DNA of 64,000 bases from Marinilabiliales bacterium. Its GTDB lineage: Bacteria > Bacteroidota > Bacteroidia > Bacteroidales > SZUA-534. Location: the NCBI GenBank assembly GCA_003512955.1, contig DOTG01000048.1:1-64000 (forward strand), given 5' to 3'. Below, piece by piece: positions 26,343 to 35,562 of the stretch. Made by a program: the position numbers and the translations under genes. The notes beneath the pieces were generated by a model that was not told where the DNA came from, ran no database searches, and worked only from the letters and a program-made list of their open reading frames with translations. Each line of letters starts with the position of its first letter. Within the stretch, counting starts at the first letter, position 1.

Positions 26343-29300
26343 ATGAATAAGATTTTACTCACTCTTTTATGGTTTTTAATGGTAATGAGTGCTTTTGCAC
26401 AAAAAGTTACTGTAAAAGGAACTGTTGTTGACAACGAAGGTATTGAATTAATCGGGGCCAGCGTGGTAGTAAAAGCGGATGCTACCAATCCCATTGGGAC
26501 CATTACCGATATTTCAGGTCAATTTACCATCGAGGTTCCTTCAAGCGCTAGCATATTGGTGTTTTCATACATTGGGTACAATACGCTGGAGGTGCCTGTT
26601 AATGGGAAAACAGAACTGAAGATTGTACTGGAATCTTCCATTCACAGTTTAGATGCCGTGGTGGTTACTGCTTTGGGCATTAAAAAAGAAAAGAAAGCGC
26701 TGGGTTATGCCTTTGCCGATGTCAATGGCGACGAACTGACCACCAACCGCGATGTGAACTTTATTAATAAACTGAGCAATAAAATTGCCGGGGTGAATAT
26801 ATCGCAGACCGCAGGTGGCCCTGGGACATCCACAAGGATAGTTATCCGTGGCATACGATCGTTATCGACCGAAAGCCAGCCTTTGGTTGTGGTTGATGGA
26901 GTTGCATTAGATGGAAATGTAGATGGAGCCAGTTGGTTGGGAGGGTTGGATTATGGAAACAGTTTGTCATCTATTTCGCCCGACGATATTGAAACCATGT
27001 CGGTTTTAAAAGGCCCCAATGCCGCCGCCTTATATGGTTCAAGGGCTGCCAACGGGGTAATTATGATTACTACCAAAAAAGGAACCAAAAGAGATCAAAT
27101 GAAAGTGACCCTGAATTCCAATTTCATGTTCGACAGGGCATACATTTTAGGAAAATACCAAAACGATTACGGAGCCGGGTTCGGGGGAGCCATCCAGAAA
27201 CACGCACTAACCCCCGAAGAACAGGCAAAATATGGGCTCGACTCGGCTTATTATTACTATTCCACCGGAAGCTGGGGCCCTAAACTGGATGGTACCATGG
27301 AGGTGATTAACTGGAATGGAAAACTGACCCGTTTGACTCCGCAACCCGATAACGTGAAAGATTATTTCAATCACGGTTCCACCTTTACCAATTCCCTTGC
27401 CATTGAAAAAGGAAACGAAAAATACAACTGGAGGTTATCTGTTTCGAATCTGGATAACAAAGGAATCAAACCCAACAGTACCTATGATCGGACAACGGTG
27501 AATTACAACATGAATTCAAAACTGAACGACATTCTAACAGCCAGTTTTAAAGCTAACTACATCCGCGAAAATGCACTAAACCGTGAAGGACAGAGCGATT
27601 CACGTACCGGTGCCCGGACATTTATCTGGATGCCCCGGAGCATCAACATGGATGAACTGCGCGAAGATTATAAAGACGAATTTGGTAACGAACAAAACTG
27701 GTACAAAGCCGATGACTGGCATACCAACCCCTATTGGGAATCGTATGAGAATTATAACAACGACTTTAAAGATCAATTTATTGGTTATATTAAACTTGAC
27801 TTTAATATAACTGATTGGTTAACAGGCTATGTCCGCTCAAGTATGGATACCTATTCCCAACGCAGATTCCTGAGAATAGCCAATAACGCTCTCAGGGCTT
27901 ATGGCGAAGGACAATATACCGAAGGATGGGTCGATTACCGTTCGTTAAATCATGACTTTTTATTAACTGCAAAAAAAACCTGGTTCGATGATTGGACTGT
28001 TTCAGGAAATATTGGTGGCAATTATCTCGACATATCCAGAGATAGGCAATCTACTACTATTAAAGGTTTGGCGGTACCAAATTTCTTTTCAATTAATAAC
28101 TCAAAGAATCCCGGTGAAACAGAAACGGGAACAAGTAAAGACCATAAAAGAATTCAATCGTTGTATGCATCAGCACAATTAGAATATAAAAATTGGTGGT
28201 TTTTGGAAATAACCGATCGAATGGACTGGTCATCAACACTTCCCCCTGCTAACTGGAGATACAATTACCCTTCGGTAAACACCAGCATCATATTTACCGA
28301 TGCTTTAGGTATGGGGCAGGAAATTCTAAGTTTTGGGAAAATCAGGGGTTCTATTGCAACAGTTGGTAACGACACTCATGCTCACCAACTTTCAAAAGAA
28401 TTTATAAGTCAAAATTTTGGAGGCATACCTGCCGTCTACATCAATAATGAATGGACAAACCTGAACCTTAAATCGGAAAGAACACGTTCTTTTGAATTTG
28501 GAGCTGATTTGAGATTCTGGAATAATAAAATAGGTTTTGATTTTACCTATTACAATGAAACAACATTTGATCAGATTATTAATGCTGAAGTTCCTTCTGA
28601 GAGTGGTGCATATAGGATATTAACCAATGGTGGCGATATAGCCAACAAAGGAATGGAACTTCAATTGAATGTGACTCCATTCGAAAAACCCGAGTTTAAA
28701 TGGGAAATTTCTGTCAACTTTGCCAAAAACAAAAATGAGGTGGTTTCGTTGGCAGAGGGTGTCGAAAGTTTAAGTGTGGGCGGTGAGAGCCAGTTTGACT
28801 TGTTGGCTGTTCCCGGTAAACCTTATGGTGAGTTAATCGGGTCCCGCATGAAACGTTATTACAAAACCGATAATGATGGTAATATAGTTGACGATCCTAA
28901 TAATGGCAAACCTTTGATTGGCTCCGATGGATTGTATGTTATTGACGACAGAAGTTCAATTGGAAATATTCAACCCGACTGGACCGGCGGTTTGACCAAC
29001 AGCATCCGTTATAAAAACCTGAGCCTGGCTTTCTCCATTGGCGTTCAAATGGGCGGCGATCTGTTCTCAAAAACCAATAAATACGGGTTAGACAACGGAC
29101 AGTTTACCGAGACACTTGAAGGCCGCGAATCGTGGTATGCCGCAACCACCGAGGAGCAAAATGCAGGAACTGTGGGTTATGTGGCCGATGGTGTATTGGA
29201 AGACGGAACCATCAACACCCGGGGGATCGATCCGCAGGTTTATTGGCACCAGCACAAATGGGGCGGTATTGCCGAATTGGATGTGTACGATGCCACTTAC

Positions 29301-29537
29301 GTTAAATTGCGTGATGTAACCCTGAATTATGATTTCCCCGATTTTTGGTTCGAAAACAAATGGGTAAAAAGTGCTTCGCTATCATTCGTAGCTAAGAATG
29401 TCTGGCTGATTTACAGTGGTGTGCCAAACATCGATCCCGAATCCTCCTTTGGTTCGGGTAATAGTGCATTGGGTCAGGAATATGCGGCCATGCCACCTAC
29501 ACGTTCCTTTGGTTTTAACTTAAAAGTTGTATTCTAA
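26343..29537 (+). CDS. SusC/RagA TonB-dependent outer-membrane transporter
   Basis: The 1064-residue protein has a signal peptide (1-20) and an N-terminal carboxypeptidase-regulatory-like domain (about 22-100; VKGTVVDNEGIELIGASVVV and FSYIGYNT). A plug domain (about 115-235) with NVSQ-like GVNISQTAGGPG, RIVIRGIRS, PLVVVDGVALDG, VLKGPNAAALYGSRAANGVIMITTK pieces follows, then a 22-strand-type barrel to a C-terminal Phe (FGFNLKVVF). It pairs with the SusD gene 19 bp downstream to import oligomers across the outer membrane using TonB energy. The flanking amidase and glycosidase genes suggest peptidoglycan fragments as substrate rather than plant or algal glycans; this is inferred from context. 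Confidence 0.95.
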   Translation: MNKILLTLLWFLMVMSAFAQKVTVKGTVVDNEGIELIGASVVVKADATNPIGTITDISGQFTIEVPSSASILVFSYIGYNTLEVPVNGKTELKIVLESSIHSLDAVVVTALGIKKEKKALGYAFADVNGDELTTNRDVNFINKLSNKIAGVNISQTAGGPGTSTRIVIRGIRSLSTESQPLVVVDGVALDGNVDGASWLGGLDYGNSLSSISPDDIETMSVLKGPNAAALYGSRAANGVIMITTKKGTKRDQMKVTLNSNFMFDRAYILGKYQNDYGAGFGGAIQKHALTPEEQAKYGLDSAYYYYSTGSWGPKLDGTMEVINWNGKLTRLTPQPDNVKDYFNHGSTFTNSLAIEKGNEKYNWRLSVSNLDNKGIKPNSTYDRTTVNYNMNSKLNDILTASFKANYIRENALNREGQSDSRTGARTFIWMPRSINMDELREDYKDEFGNEQNWYKADDWHTNPYWESYENYNNDFKDQFIGYIKLDFNITDWLTGYVRSSMDTYSQRRFLRIANNALRAYGEGQYTEGWVDYRSLNHDFLLTAKKTWFDDWTVSGNIGGNYLDISRDRQSTTIKGLAVPNFFSINNSKNPGETETGTSKDHKRIQSLYASAQLEYKNWWFLEITDRMDWSSTLPPANWRYNYPSVNTSIIFTDALGMGQEILSFGKIRGSIATVGNDTHAHQLSKEFISQNFGGIPAVYINNEWTNLNLKSERTRSFEFGADLRFWNNKIGFDFTYYNETTFDQIINAEVPSESGAYRILTNGGDIANKGMELQLNVTPFEKPEFKWEISVNFAKNKNEVVSLAEGVESLSVGGESQFDLLAVPGKPYGELIGSRMKRYYKTDNDGNIVDDPNNGKPLIGSDGLYVIDDRSSIGNIQPDWTGGLTNSIRYKNLSLAFSIGVQMGGDLFSKTNKYGLDNGQFTETLEGRESWYAATTEEQNAGTVGYVADGVLEDGTINTRGIDPQVYWHQHKWGGIAELDVYDATYVKLRDVTLNYDFPDFWFENKWVKSASLSFVAKNVWLIYSGVPNIDPESSFGSGNSALGQEYAAMPPTRSFGFNLKVVF

Positions 29538-29556
29538 ATTGTAAAAATTTTCTGTC

Positions 29557-31062
29557 ATGAAATTAAAAATATATATCATCATAATTTTTGGGATACTGGT
29601 GTCATCATGTACCTCCAATTTCGAGGAGATTAACGAGAACCCCAACTACCCGGCTACCACTGATGCGGCATATCTTTTCAATTATGTAACAAAAGAGGGT
29701 GCGGGTGAATACGGTATTATAACCTCCTACAATTACACCTATATCCAATCGTGGATTATGCAAACATCGGCTGTATGGGGAAATTCTACCATGCCCCCTT
29801 ATACCTTATTCGATCAATACCGGATCAATCTTTTATGGGAGTATTATTATTCAGATTTGCTGTTGAACTGTACCGCGCTTGAGTTATTAACCTCAGAAAA
29901 TCCTGAGGATGTGAATAAATATCAGGTGGCGCGTATCTGGAAAGTGTTCAACTTCCATAAAGTGACCGATTTGTGGGGCGATGTCCCCTACAGTAAAGCC
30001 TGGAAAGCCCTGACAGATTATTCTGCCGAGGCTTTAAAACCAGCTTACGATACCCAGGAAGATATTTATACCACCATGCTCGCCATTCTTGATGAAGCAG
30101 CAAAGGGCATTGATCTGTCGAAGCCTTTTTATTCCAACGATATGATTTTTGATGGGGATTTGGATAAATGGATAAAATTTGCCAATTCGCTGCGGCTGCG
30201 GCTGGCCATCCGTTCAGGAAATGAAGCGGTTGTTAGCGGAATCATTATACAGAACAACCTCATTTCCACTAACGAAGAATCTGCTATGTTCAGCTACATC
30301 ACATCTCAGGAATGGTGGAACCCCTATTATGACTTATGGATCGATTCCAAAGAATCGACCCCAAAAATCAGCGAACTGTTGAAACTACAATTGGAAAGCA
30401 CGGGCGATCCCCGGTTGCCAATCTATGCCCGGCCTATTGAGCTTGATAACACCACCATTAAAGGAGTCCCTAATTTGATGGATGCCAATAAAAAAGAAAA
30501 TCAGGCCCTTGGAATGGGCGTGACCAGTACCTCGTATATTGGGGCCTATTTTACTGAAAATGCCACCCTGTCAAAACCTTTATTGACTTATGCCGAAGTT
30601 TGTTTCTCGCGTGCCGAAGCTGCATTTAGAGGATGGACCGCCGACAATGCACAAACCTGGTACGAAAACGGCGTCCGGGCATCCATGAGTTCCTATGGCA
30701 TTACTGAAGCTACTATTTCCACATTTCTGGCAGGTGGTGGTTTGTTCAACAATACGTTGGAGCAGATCATGGTACAAAAATGGATCAGTTTATATTTGAA
30801 TGGTTGGGAAGCTTATGCCGAATATCGCCGCACGGGTTACCCTCAGCTTAAAAAATACGATCTGGTCCTCGATGGAATCAAAATCAAAGAGATTGATTGG
30901 GTAGATGTTCCCCGCGAATATGTCCCCGGGCGGTTGCCCTATCCCGATAAGGAATTGAAACTTAACGAAGAAAATTACCTGAAAGCAGTTGAGCAAATAG
31001 GCGGTGATTCCTATTACCAACAAGTTTGGTGGGGAAAGAAATTTGGAACCGTGAATTATTAA
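29557..31062 (+). CDS. SusD/RagB-family surface lipoprotein
   Basis: The 501-residue lipoprotein has a lipobox at residues 14-17 (LVSSC, followed by TSNFEEINENPN). It belongs to the SusD-like group in which TSNFEEINENPN and FHKVTDLWGDVPYSKAW-type segments are diagnostic. Four TPR-like helix pairs are visible, for example WKVFNFHKVTDLWGDVPY, YTTMLAILDEAAKGI and LTYAEVCFSRAEAAFRGW. SusD proteins cap the SusC barrel and bind the substrate outside the cell. The gene lies directly between susC and the T9SS glycosidase, as expected for a substrate-dedicated pair. Confidence 0.95.
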   Translation: MKLKIYIIIIFGILVSSCTSNFEEINENPNYPATTDAAYLFNYVTKEGAGEYGIITSYNYTYIQSWIMQTSAVWGNSTMPPYTLFDQYRINLLWEYYYSDLLLNCTALELLTSENPEDVNKYQVARIWKVFNFHKVTDLWGDVPYSKAWKALTDYSAEALKPAYDTQEDIYTTMLAILDEAAKGIDLSKPFYSNDMIFDGDLDKWIKFANSLRLRLAIRSGNEAVVSGIIIQNNLISTNEESAMFSYITSQEWWNPYYDLWIDSKESTPKISELLKLQLESTGDPRLPIYARPIELDNTTIKGVPNLMDANKKENQALGMGVTSTSYIGAYFTENATLSKPLLTYAEVCFSRAEAAFRGWTADNAQTWYENGVRASMSSYGITEATISTFLAGGGLFNNTLEQIMVQKWISLYLNGWEAYAEYRRTGYPQLKKYDLVLDGIKIKEIDWVDVPREYVPGRLPYPDKELKLNEENYLKAVEQIGGDSYYQQVWWGKKFGTVNY

Positions 31063-31104
31063 CTCACCATTTTATAATTTTACAGATCAGAAAACAGGTT
31101 TGCT

Positions 31105-34100
31105 ATGAACTTAATATACATGAATACGAAAGTTGTTTTTCTTCTAGCTGCTTTTATTGCAAATTCTTTGGTATCAATGCCCCAAACAGAGCCAAAACGT
31201 GAATTGCGTTCGGTTTGGGTAGCCTCGGTTTCAAACATTGACTGGCCCAAATACGCCGACCGCGATAACCCTGAACAGCAAAAGGCAGAATTGATACGGA
31301 TGCTTGACCTTTATAAATCCATCAACCTGAATGCCATTTTTTTACAGGTCCGTCCCGAATGCGATGCATTGTATAATTCCGCATACGAACCATGGTCAAG
31401 GTATTTAACCTGGGCGCAAGGAACCAACCCGGGGTACGATCCTTTGCAGTTTGCCATTGACGAAGCCCATAAGCGGGGCATCGAAGTCCATGCATGGTTG
31501 AACCCATACCGCATCAATGCCTCTACCAGTGATGGAGGTTCCTATTATCATGAAACCCATATTTACAAAGAGCATCCCGAATGGGCGATAATTTACGATT
31601 CCGGGAAAAAAATCCTGAACCCGGGACGTCCCGAGGTGATGAGTTATATAGGCAGTGTGGTGCGCGACATTGTTTCAAAATATGAGGTGGATGGCATCCA
31701 TTTCGATGACTATTTTTATTCCTACGATGGAACACCCAATACTTTGGATCAGGCAGAATACGACTTGTACGCCAACGGGATGGATCGTGGCGATTGGCGC
31801 CGTCAGAACGTGAACCAGATGATCGACACCGTTTATAAAGCAATTCAGGATGAAAACCCAAATGTACGATTTGGGGTAAGTCCATTTGGTATTTATAAAA
31901 GCGGTGTACCTAGTGGTATTGTTGGAATGGATGCCTACAGCCAGATTTATTGCGATCCTTTGGCTTGGTTGCAAAATGGTTCCGTCGATTACCTTACACC
32001 CCAGTTATACTGGCCAACAGGTGGGGGGCAAGATTTTGAAACTTTGATCGACTGGTGGGCCGATCAGGTTTTTACCAAAGGCCGTCATTTGTATCCGGGT
32101 CATGGAACCTACCGTTTATCCGATAATCCGGCAAAATCAGGTATGGATGAAGAAAATTCCTTGCACGAGTCCAAATATTATTTTGACAACATGGTTTCCG
32201 ATGATAATTTGTCAAAGCTGGAATCATCAGTCAAAGGAACCGGAGATCCGGTTGCTGCATGGACATTGAGCCAAATCGGACTTCAGGTTGATTTGGTCAG
32301 AAATAATCAACCAAAGAATGGATTGGGAAGCGTGTTTTTTAGTGCCAAAGATTTTGACAGGGTAATAGGGTTGGCCGATTATATGGCCGCAAATAAATAT
32401 ACCCACGTTACTTTAATGCCTGAAATGACCTGGAAAACAACCTTCGACCCTGTTGCACCCATCAATCTTATTTCGGTTCCTACGGCCGAAGGTGATGCTT
32501 TGTCATGGGAATACACCGGAAGTGAAAAAGATCGTTTTGCAGTCTATCTTTCCACAGAAACCGCCGATTCCAATGAAATAGTAGCCAATGGAAACAACCT
32601 GGTTGTGGTTACGCATGAAACTCAGGTGCTATTTTCTTCCCTTGATTTTTCGAATGGCTCACACATTGTGGTCACTGCCGTTTCGCCCATTGGTAAAGAG
32701 AGTGCACCAAGTACAGTGTATATAATTGGCGACAATTTACCAAGTGTTGAGATAATGACCCCGGAAAACAATGCCACCGTTGGATTTACCGATTTACTTT
32801 CTTGGCAGTCCGGTTCTGAAAATCCCCAGTTTTATGTACAAGTATCAACCAACAGTAACTTTAGCACGCTCAGTTATACTTCTGGCTGGATAACAGCCAC
32901 CTCGCTTACTGTTCAGGCAATGAATCTGTTGGGTGAGTTGACTTATTACTGGCGTGTGAAGGCAAAAACCGACATCGAGGGTCCTTATTCCACCACACAT
33001 ACCTTTGCAACTGGATTTCCTGAACTCCCTGCCATCGTATCTCCTGAGCATTTGTCGCAGACGAACGCCACGCATCCGAAAGTGCAGTGGAATGCCTCAG
33101 CCATAACCACGCAAATCCAGGTTTTAATTTCAGAAGAGAGCAACTTCACCAATTTAGTGGCCGACGAAACCTTTGCCGCACCGCCCGGCGAAGGTATTAT
33201 TGGAACGGAACTTCAGAAAAATACCTGGTATTACCTTAAAATAAAAGCAAAAAATGGGGCAGGCGAAAGCAGTTTTACCAGTTCCATCAGCTTTAAAACC
33301 TCAGCAGGCGATATTCCTACGGTGGTTTTATTGGCTCCCGATGACAATGCCACAGTGGCTTCATTCGACGAGCTGCAATGGCAAACTTCAACTACCGAGG
33401 GAACGATTGTTTACCAACTCGATGTAGCTATCGATAATCAGTTTGCCAGCATCCTTTCCTCAAGCGGTTGGATTTCACAAACATCATTGGAGATAGAAAA
33501 ATTGAATCTGGAAGGTGGCCGCGACTATTATTGGAGGGTGAAGGCTAAAAGTGAATTTGGCGAAGGCGAATATGCCACTTATCGGAAATATACTGCTGGG
33601 TACCCTACCCGTCCATCCATTGCTTCACCCACACATTTGTCTGAGAATGTGGATGTCAATCCAATCATAGCATGGAATGTAGATGCCAATACCGATTCTG
33701 TTACTATCGAAATATCAGAGAACAGTAATTTTGGCACCCTGTCGGCATCAGGGCAACTGAACGCTGCATTGGGTTCAGGTAAATTGAACCAAAACCTGAA
33801 GGGATTTACCTGGTATTATTTAAGGATCAGGGCTCAGAATGAATTTGGGTACAGTATATACAGCAGTAACAAGTATTTTAAAACCGGGCAGGGAACAGGT
33901 ATTGCATCTCAGGAAGATTCTGATGGTGTTACATTACACCCAAATTGTATTTATCATCAACCTGCGGTGTTGGCAATTGAACTCAAACAAACATCTAATT
34001 GTAAGGTAAAAGTTTACAATGTATTGGGTTCCGAGTTAAAACAGTTTTCATTTGAAAGGAATCAGGCCATAGGTACTCTATCCATCGAATTCCATTACGG

Positions 34101-34182
34101 ACAATTCCCTGCTAAAGGGATTTATTTAATCTGCACCCAATTGGGTTCAAAACAATTTGTAAACCGATTGATTGTGAAATAG
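31105..34182 (+). CDS. DigH/YngK-like family 10 glycosidase with Ig-like repeats and T9SS domain
   Basis: The start at 31105 or the next ATG at 31120 both give a signal peptide. The GHL10 domain (about 30-440) shares with the 15395 gene the motifs LRSVWVASVSNIDWPK, AIFLQVRPECDA, EVHAWLNPYRI, IHFDDYFYSY, FGVSPFGIYK and YLTPQLYWPTGG. Three or more FN3/Ig-like repeats follow (about 450-940), with paired WQSG.../YYWRVKAKTDIEG and WYYLKIKAKNGAGES-type modules. A T9SS tail ends the protein (VKVYNVLGSELKQF, KGIYLICTQLGSKQFVNRLIVK). By family it would hydrolyse denuded peptidoglycan strands; the T9SS tail puts it on the surface, beside SusC/SusD. Confidence 0.85.
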   Translation: MNLIYMNTKVVFLLAAFIANSLVSMPQTEPKRELRSVWVASVSNIDWPKYADRDNPEQQKAELIRMLDLYKSINLNAIFLQVRPECDALYNSAYEPWSRYLTWAQGTNPGYDPLQFAIDEAHKRGIEVHAWLNPYRINASTSDGGSYYHETHIYKEHPEWAIIYDSGKKILNPGRPEVMSYIGSVVRDIVSKYEVDGIHFDDYFYSYDGTPNTLDQAEYDLYANGMDRGDWRRQNVNQMIDTVYKAIQDENPNVRFGVSPFGIYKSGVPSGIVGMDAYSQIYCDPLAWLQNGSVDYLTPQLYWPTGGGQDFETLIDWWADQVFTKGRHLYPGHGTYRLSDNPAKSGMDEENSLHESKYYFDNMVSDDNLSKLESSVKGTGDPVAAWTLSQIGLQVDLVRNNQPKNGLGSVFFSAKDFDRVIGLADYMAANKYTHVTLMPEMTWKTTFDPVAPINLISVPTAEGDALSWEYTGSEKDRFAVYLSTETADSNEIVANGNNLVVVTHETQVLFSSLDFSNGSHIVVTAVSPIGKESAPSTVYIIGDNLPSVEIMTPENNATVGFTDLLSWQSGSENPQFYVQVSTNSNFSTLSYTSGWITATSLTVQAMNLLGELTYYWRVKAKTDIEGPYSTTHTFATGFPELPAIVSPEHLSQTNATHPKVQWNASAITTQIQVLISEESNFTNLVADETFAAPPGEGIIGTELQKNTWYYLKIKAKNGAGESSFTSSISFKTSAGDIPTVVLLAPDDNATVASFDELQWQTSTTEGTIVYQLDVAIDNQFASILSSSGWISQTSLEIEKLNLEGGRDYYWRVKAKSEFGEGEYATYRKYTAGYPTRPSIASPTHLSENVDVNPIIAWNVDANTDSVTIEISENSNFGTLSASGQLNAALGSGKLNQNLKGFTWYYLRIRAQNEFGYSIYSSNKYFKTGQGTGIASQEDSDGVTLHPNCIYHQPAVLAIELKQTSNCKVKVYNVLGSELKQFSFERNQAIGTLSIEFHYGQFPAKGIYLICTQLGSKQFVNRLIVK

Positions 34183-34221
34183 AACTATAATAAATCATTG
34201 TTGGTCGATAAAATTTATTTC

Positions 34222-34234
34222 GTCCCTATGGGAC
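34222..34234. repeat. REP-like palindrome, copy 1
   Basis: GTCCC-TAT-GGGAC. First of three related GTCCC/GGGAC palindromes in the gap of about 350 bp after the glycosidase gene. Confidence 0.55.
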
Positions 34235-34262
34235 TTATAATTATAATGTAACTAATTACCTG

Positions 34263-34312
34263 CCAATATTTAACCCGCAAGGCGGATTGTCCCGGTAGGG
34301 ACAAAATATTGG
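34263..34312. repeat. REP-like element, copy 2, with three-way junction
   Basis: Outer stem CCAATATT/AATATTGG encloses two hairpins: CCGC-AAG-GCGG (34275-34285) and TTGTCCC-GGTA-GGGACAA (34287-34304). The nested layout suggests selection for structure. Confidence 0.55.
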
Positions 34313-34342
34313 TAGAAATAAAAGTTACCCATAGTTTCAGTA

Positions 34343-34357
34343 AGTCCCGTAGGGACT
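34343..34357. repeat. REP-like palindrome, copy 3
   Basis: AGTCCC-GTA-GGGACT, perfect 6+3+6 palindrome, related to the copies at 34222 and 34287. The rest of the gap 34183-34531 shows no gene. Confidence 0.55.
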
Positions 34358-34531
34358 AGATATATTAATACATTTCGGGTTTTAAAATTATTTTTATCGG
34401 TCAGTATTGATAATAAATAATAAACTAAGCGGCTTCCTTGTGTGAGACAAGTGAACCAACTTCTCATCAGACAGCCACTCTTTTTGCGAACAATCCCATC
34501 AAAATGCTGTTTCATTGCAAAATTTAAACTG

Positions 34532-34651
34532 ATGGCAAAAAAATGTAAAAAGGATGACTATTCCCCTCCGAAAGAACCCAAATACGAATGCAGCAAATGT
34601 CATCGGCAAGCAAAAAATGAGCAAAAGCTTTGCAAACCTGAAAAACTATAG
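34532..34651 (+). CDS. Small cysteine-rich protein, zinc-ribbon-like
   Basis: A 39-residue protein starting MAKKCKKDDYSPPKE and holding CSKCHRQAKNEQKLCKP. With the early Cys5 this gives four cysteines: Cys5, a C-x2-C pair and a C near the end. It is very Lys-rich. The frame extends upstream to 34442, but the upstream part is not protein-like. I think I have seen similar tiny proteins in Bacteroidota annotated as hypothetical. It ends 33 bp before the sugar nucleotidyltransferase gene. Function is unknown; binding of metal or nucleic acid is possible. Confidence 0.55.
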   Translation: MAKKCKKDDYSPPKEPKYECSKCHRQAKNEQKLCKPEKL

Positions 34652-34684
34652 TTATGATTGCTGCCAAATGGAAACTGTGTTAAA

Positions 34685-35419
34685 ATGAAAGCCATGTTGT
34701 TTGCCGCCGGATTAGGAACCCGGTTATCCCCATTGACAGAACACAAACCCAAAGCCTTGATTGAAGTGGCTGGTAAAACGCTGCTTCAACGGAATGTTGA
34801 TTTATTGGCCTCTCAGGGAGTAAATCAAATCATCATCAATGTGCACCATTTTTCTAACCATGTGATTGATTTTGTGAAAAAGCTGCAAACACCTCAGTTG
34901 TCCATTCATATTTCCGATGAAACCGATAGGCTGCTCGATACAGGTGGCGGACTAAAAAAAGCAAGCCCTTTTTTTGACGATGGACAACCGTTTGTAATTA
35001 TGAACACCGATGTTGTGACCAATTTCAACCTGTATTCGATGGTTGAACTGCATCATGAATCGGAAGCCATGGCAACTTTGGCTGTCCGCAACCGTGACTC
35101 AGGACGGAATTTTTTATTTAACAACCAGCATCTGTTATGCGGGTGGCAGGATGTGAAGAAAGGAACACAGCGATTGGTTCGTGACGATATTCCTTTGGTA
35201 CCTTTGGCCTTTAGTGGTATTCAGGTAATCTCCCCAGCTATTTTTAGCTATTTCCCAAAGGAGGCTGTTTTTAGCCTGGTCGATTTATATTTGGATGCGG
35301 CCAGACACGAAAAGATAGTGGCTTACATCCACGATGCCGATTTTTGGTTCGATGCGGGAAGCATTGAGAAGATTGCCGTGATCGAAAAATTCTTTGCAAG
35401 CAGATCATCAGCAAAATAA
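34685..35419 (+). CDS. Sugar-1-phosphate nucleotidyltransferase (MurU-like)
   Basis: A 244-residue nucleotidyltransferase. MKAMLFAAGLGTRLSPLT is the LxAAGxGTRLxPLT nucleotide-binding loop, followed by KPKALIEVAGKTLLQ, NTDVVTNF (metal-binding Asp), FSGIQVISPAIF and WFDAGSIE. The start at 34685 matches the family N-terminus; a TTG at 34658 is possible but adds nonconserved residues. The length and sequence are like MurU of Pseudomonas (MurNAc-1-P uridylyltransferase of the peptidoglycan-recycling shortcut) and related mannose/glucose-1-P enzymes. No AmgK-like kinase lies beside it, so the MurU assignment is tentative, though it would suit the locus. Confidence 0.8.
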   Translation: MKAMLFAAGLGTRLSPLTEHKPKALIEVAGKTLLQRNVDLLASQGVNQIIINVHHFSNHVIDFVKKLQTPQLSIHISDETDRLLDTGGGLKKASPFFDDGQPFVIMNTDVVTNFNLYSMVELHHESEAMATLAVRNRDSGRNFLFNNQHLLCGWQDVKKGTQRLVRDDIPLVPLAFSGIQVISPAIFSYFPKEAVFSLVDLYLDAARHEKIVAYIHDADFWFDAGSIEKIAVIEKFFASRSSAK

Positions 35420-35480
35420 GATCATCAAACAAAAAAATGACATTTATTTGTGGGTTTGGCACACCAAAAAGCAATAAACT

Positions 35481-35512
35481 ATTGGATTATCGGGGTTTAG
35501 TTATTATTTTTA
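35481..35512 (+). promoter_or_regulatory. Candidate promoter for the SiaC-like gene
   Basis: ATTG (35481-35484), a 20-base spacer and TATTTTTA (35505-35512) are each one mismatch from TTTG and TAnnTTTG. Transcription would start at about 35517, favouring the ATG at 35563 as start. Confidence 0.4.
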
Positions 35513-35562
35513 TGCGTTGAATGTTGGATGAAGTTCATTTTGAATTGTTTAAATATACAGGT

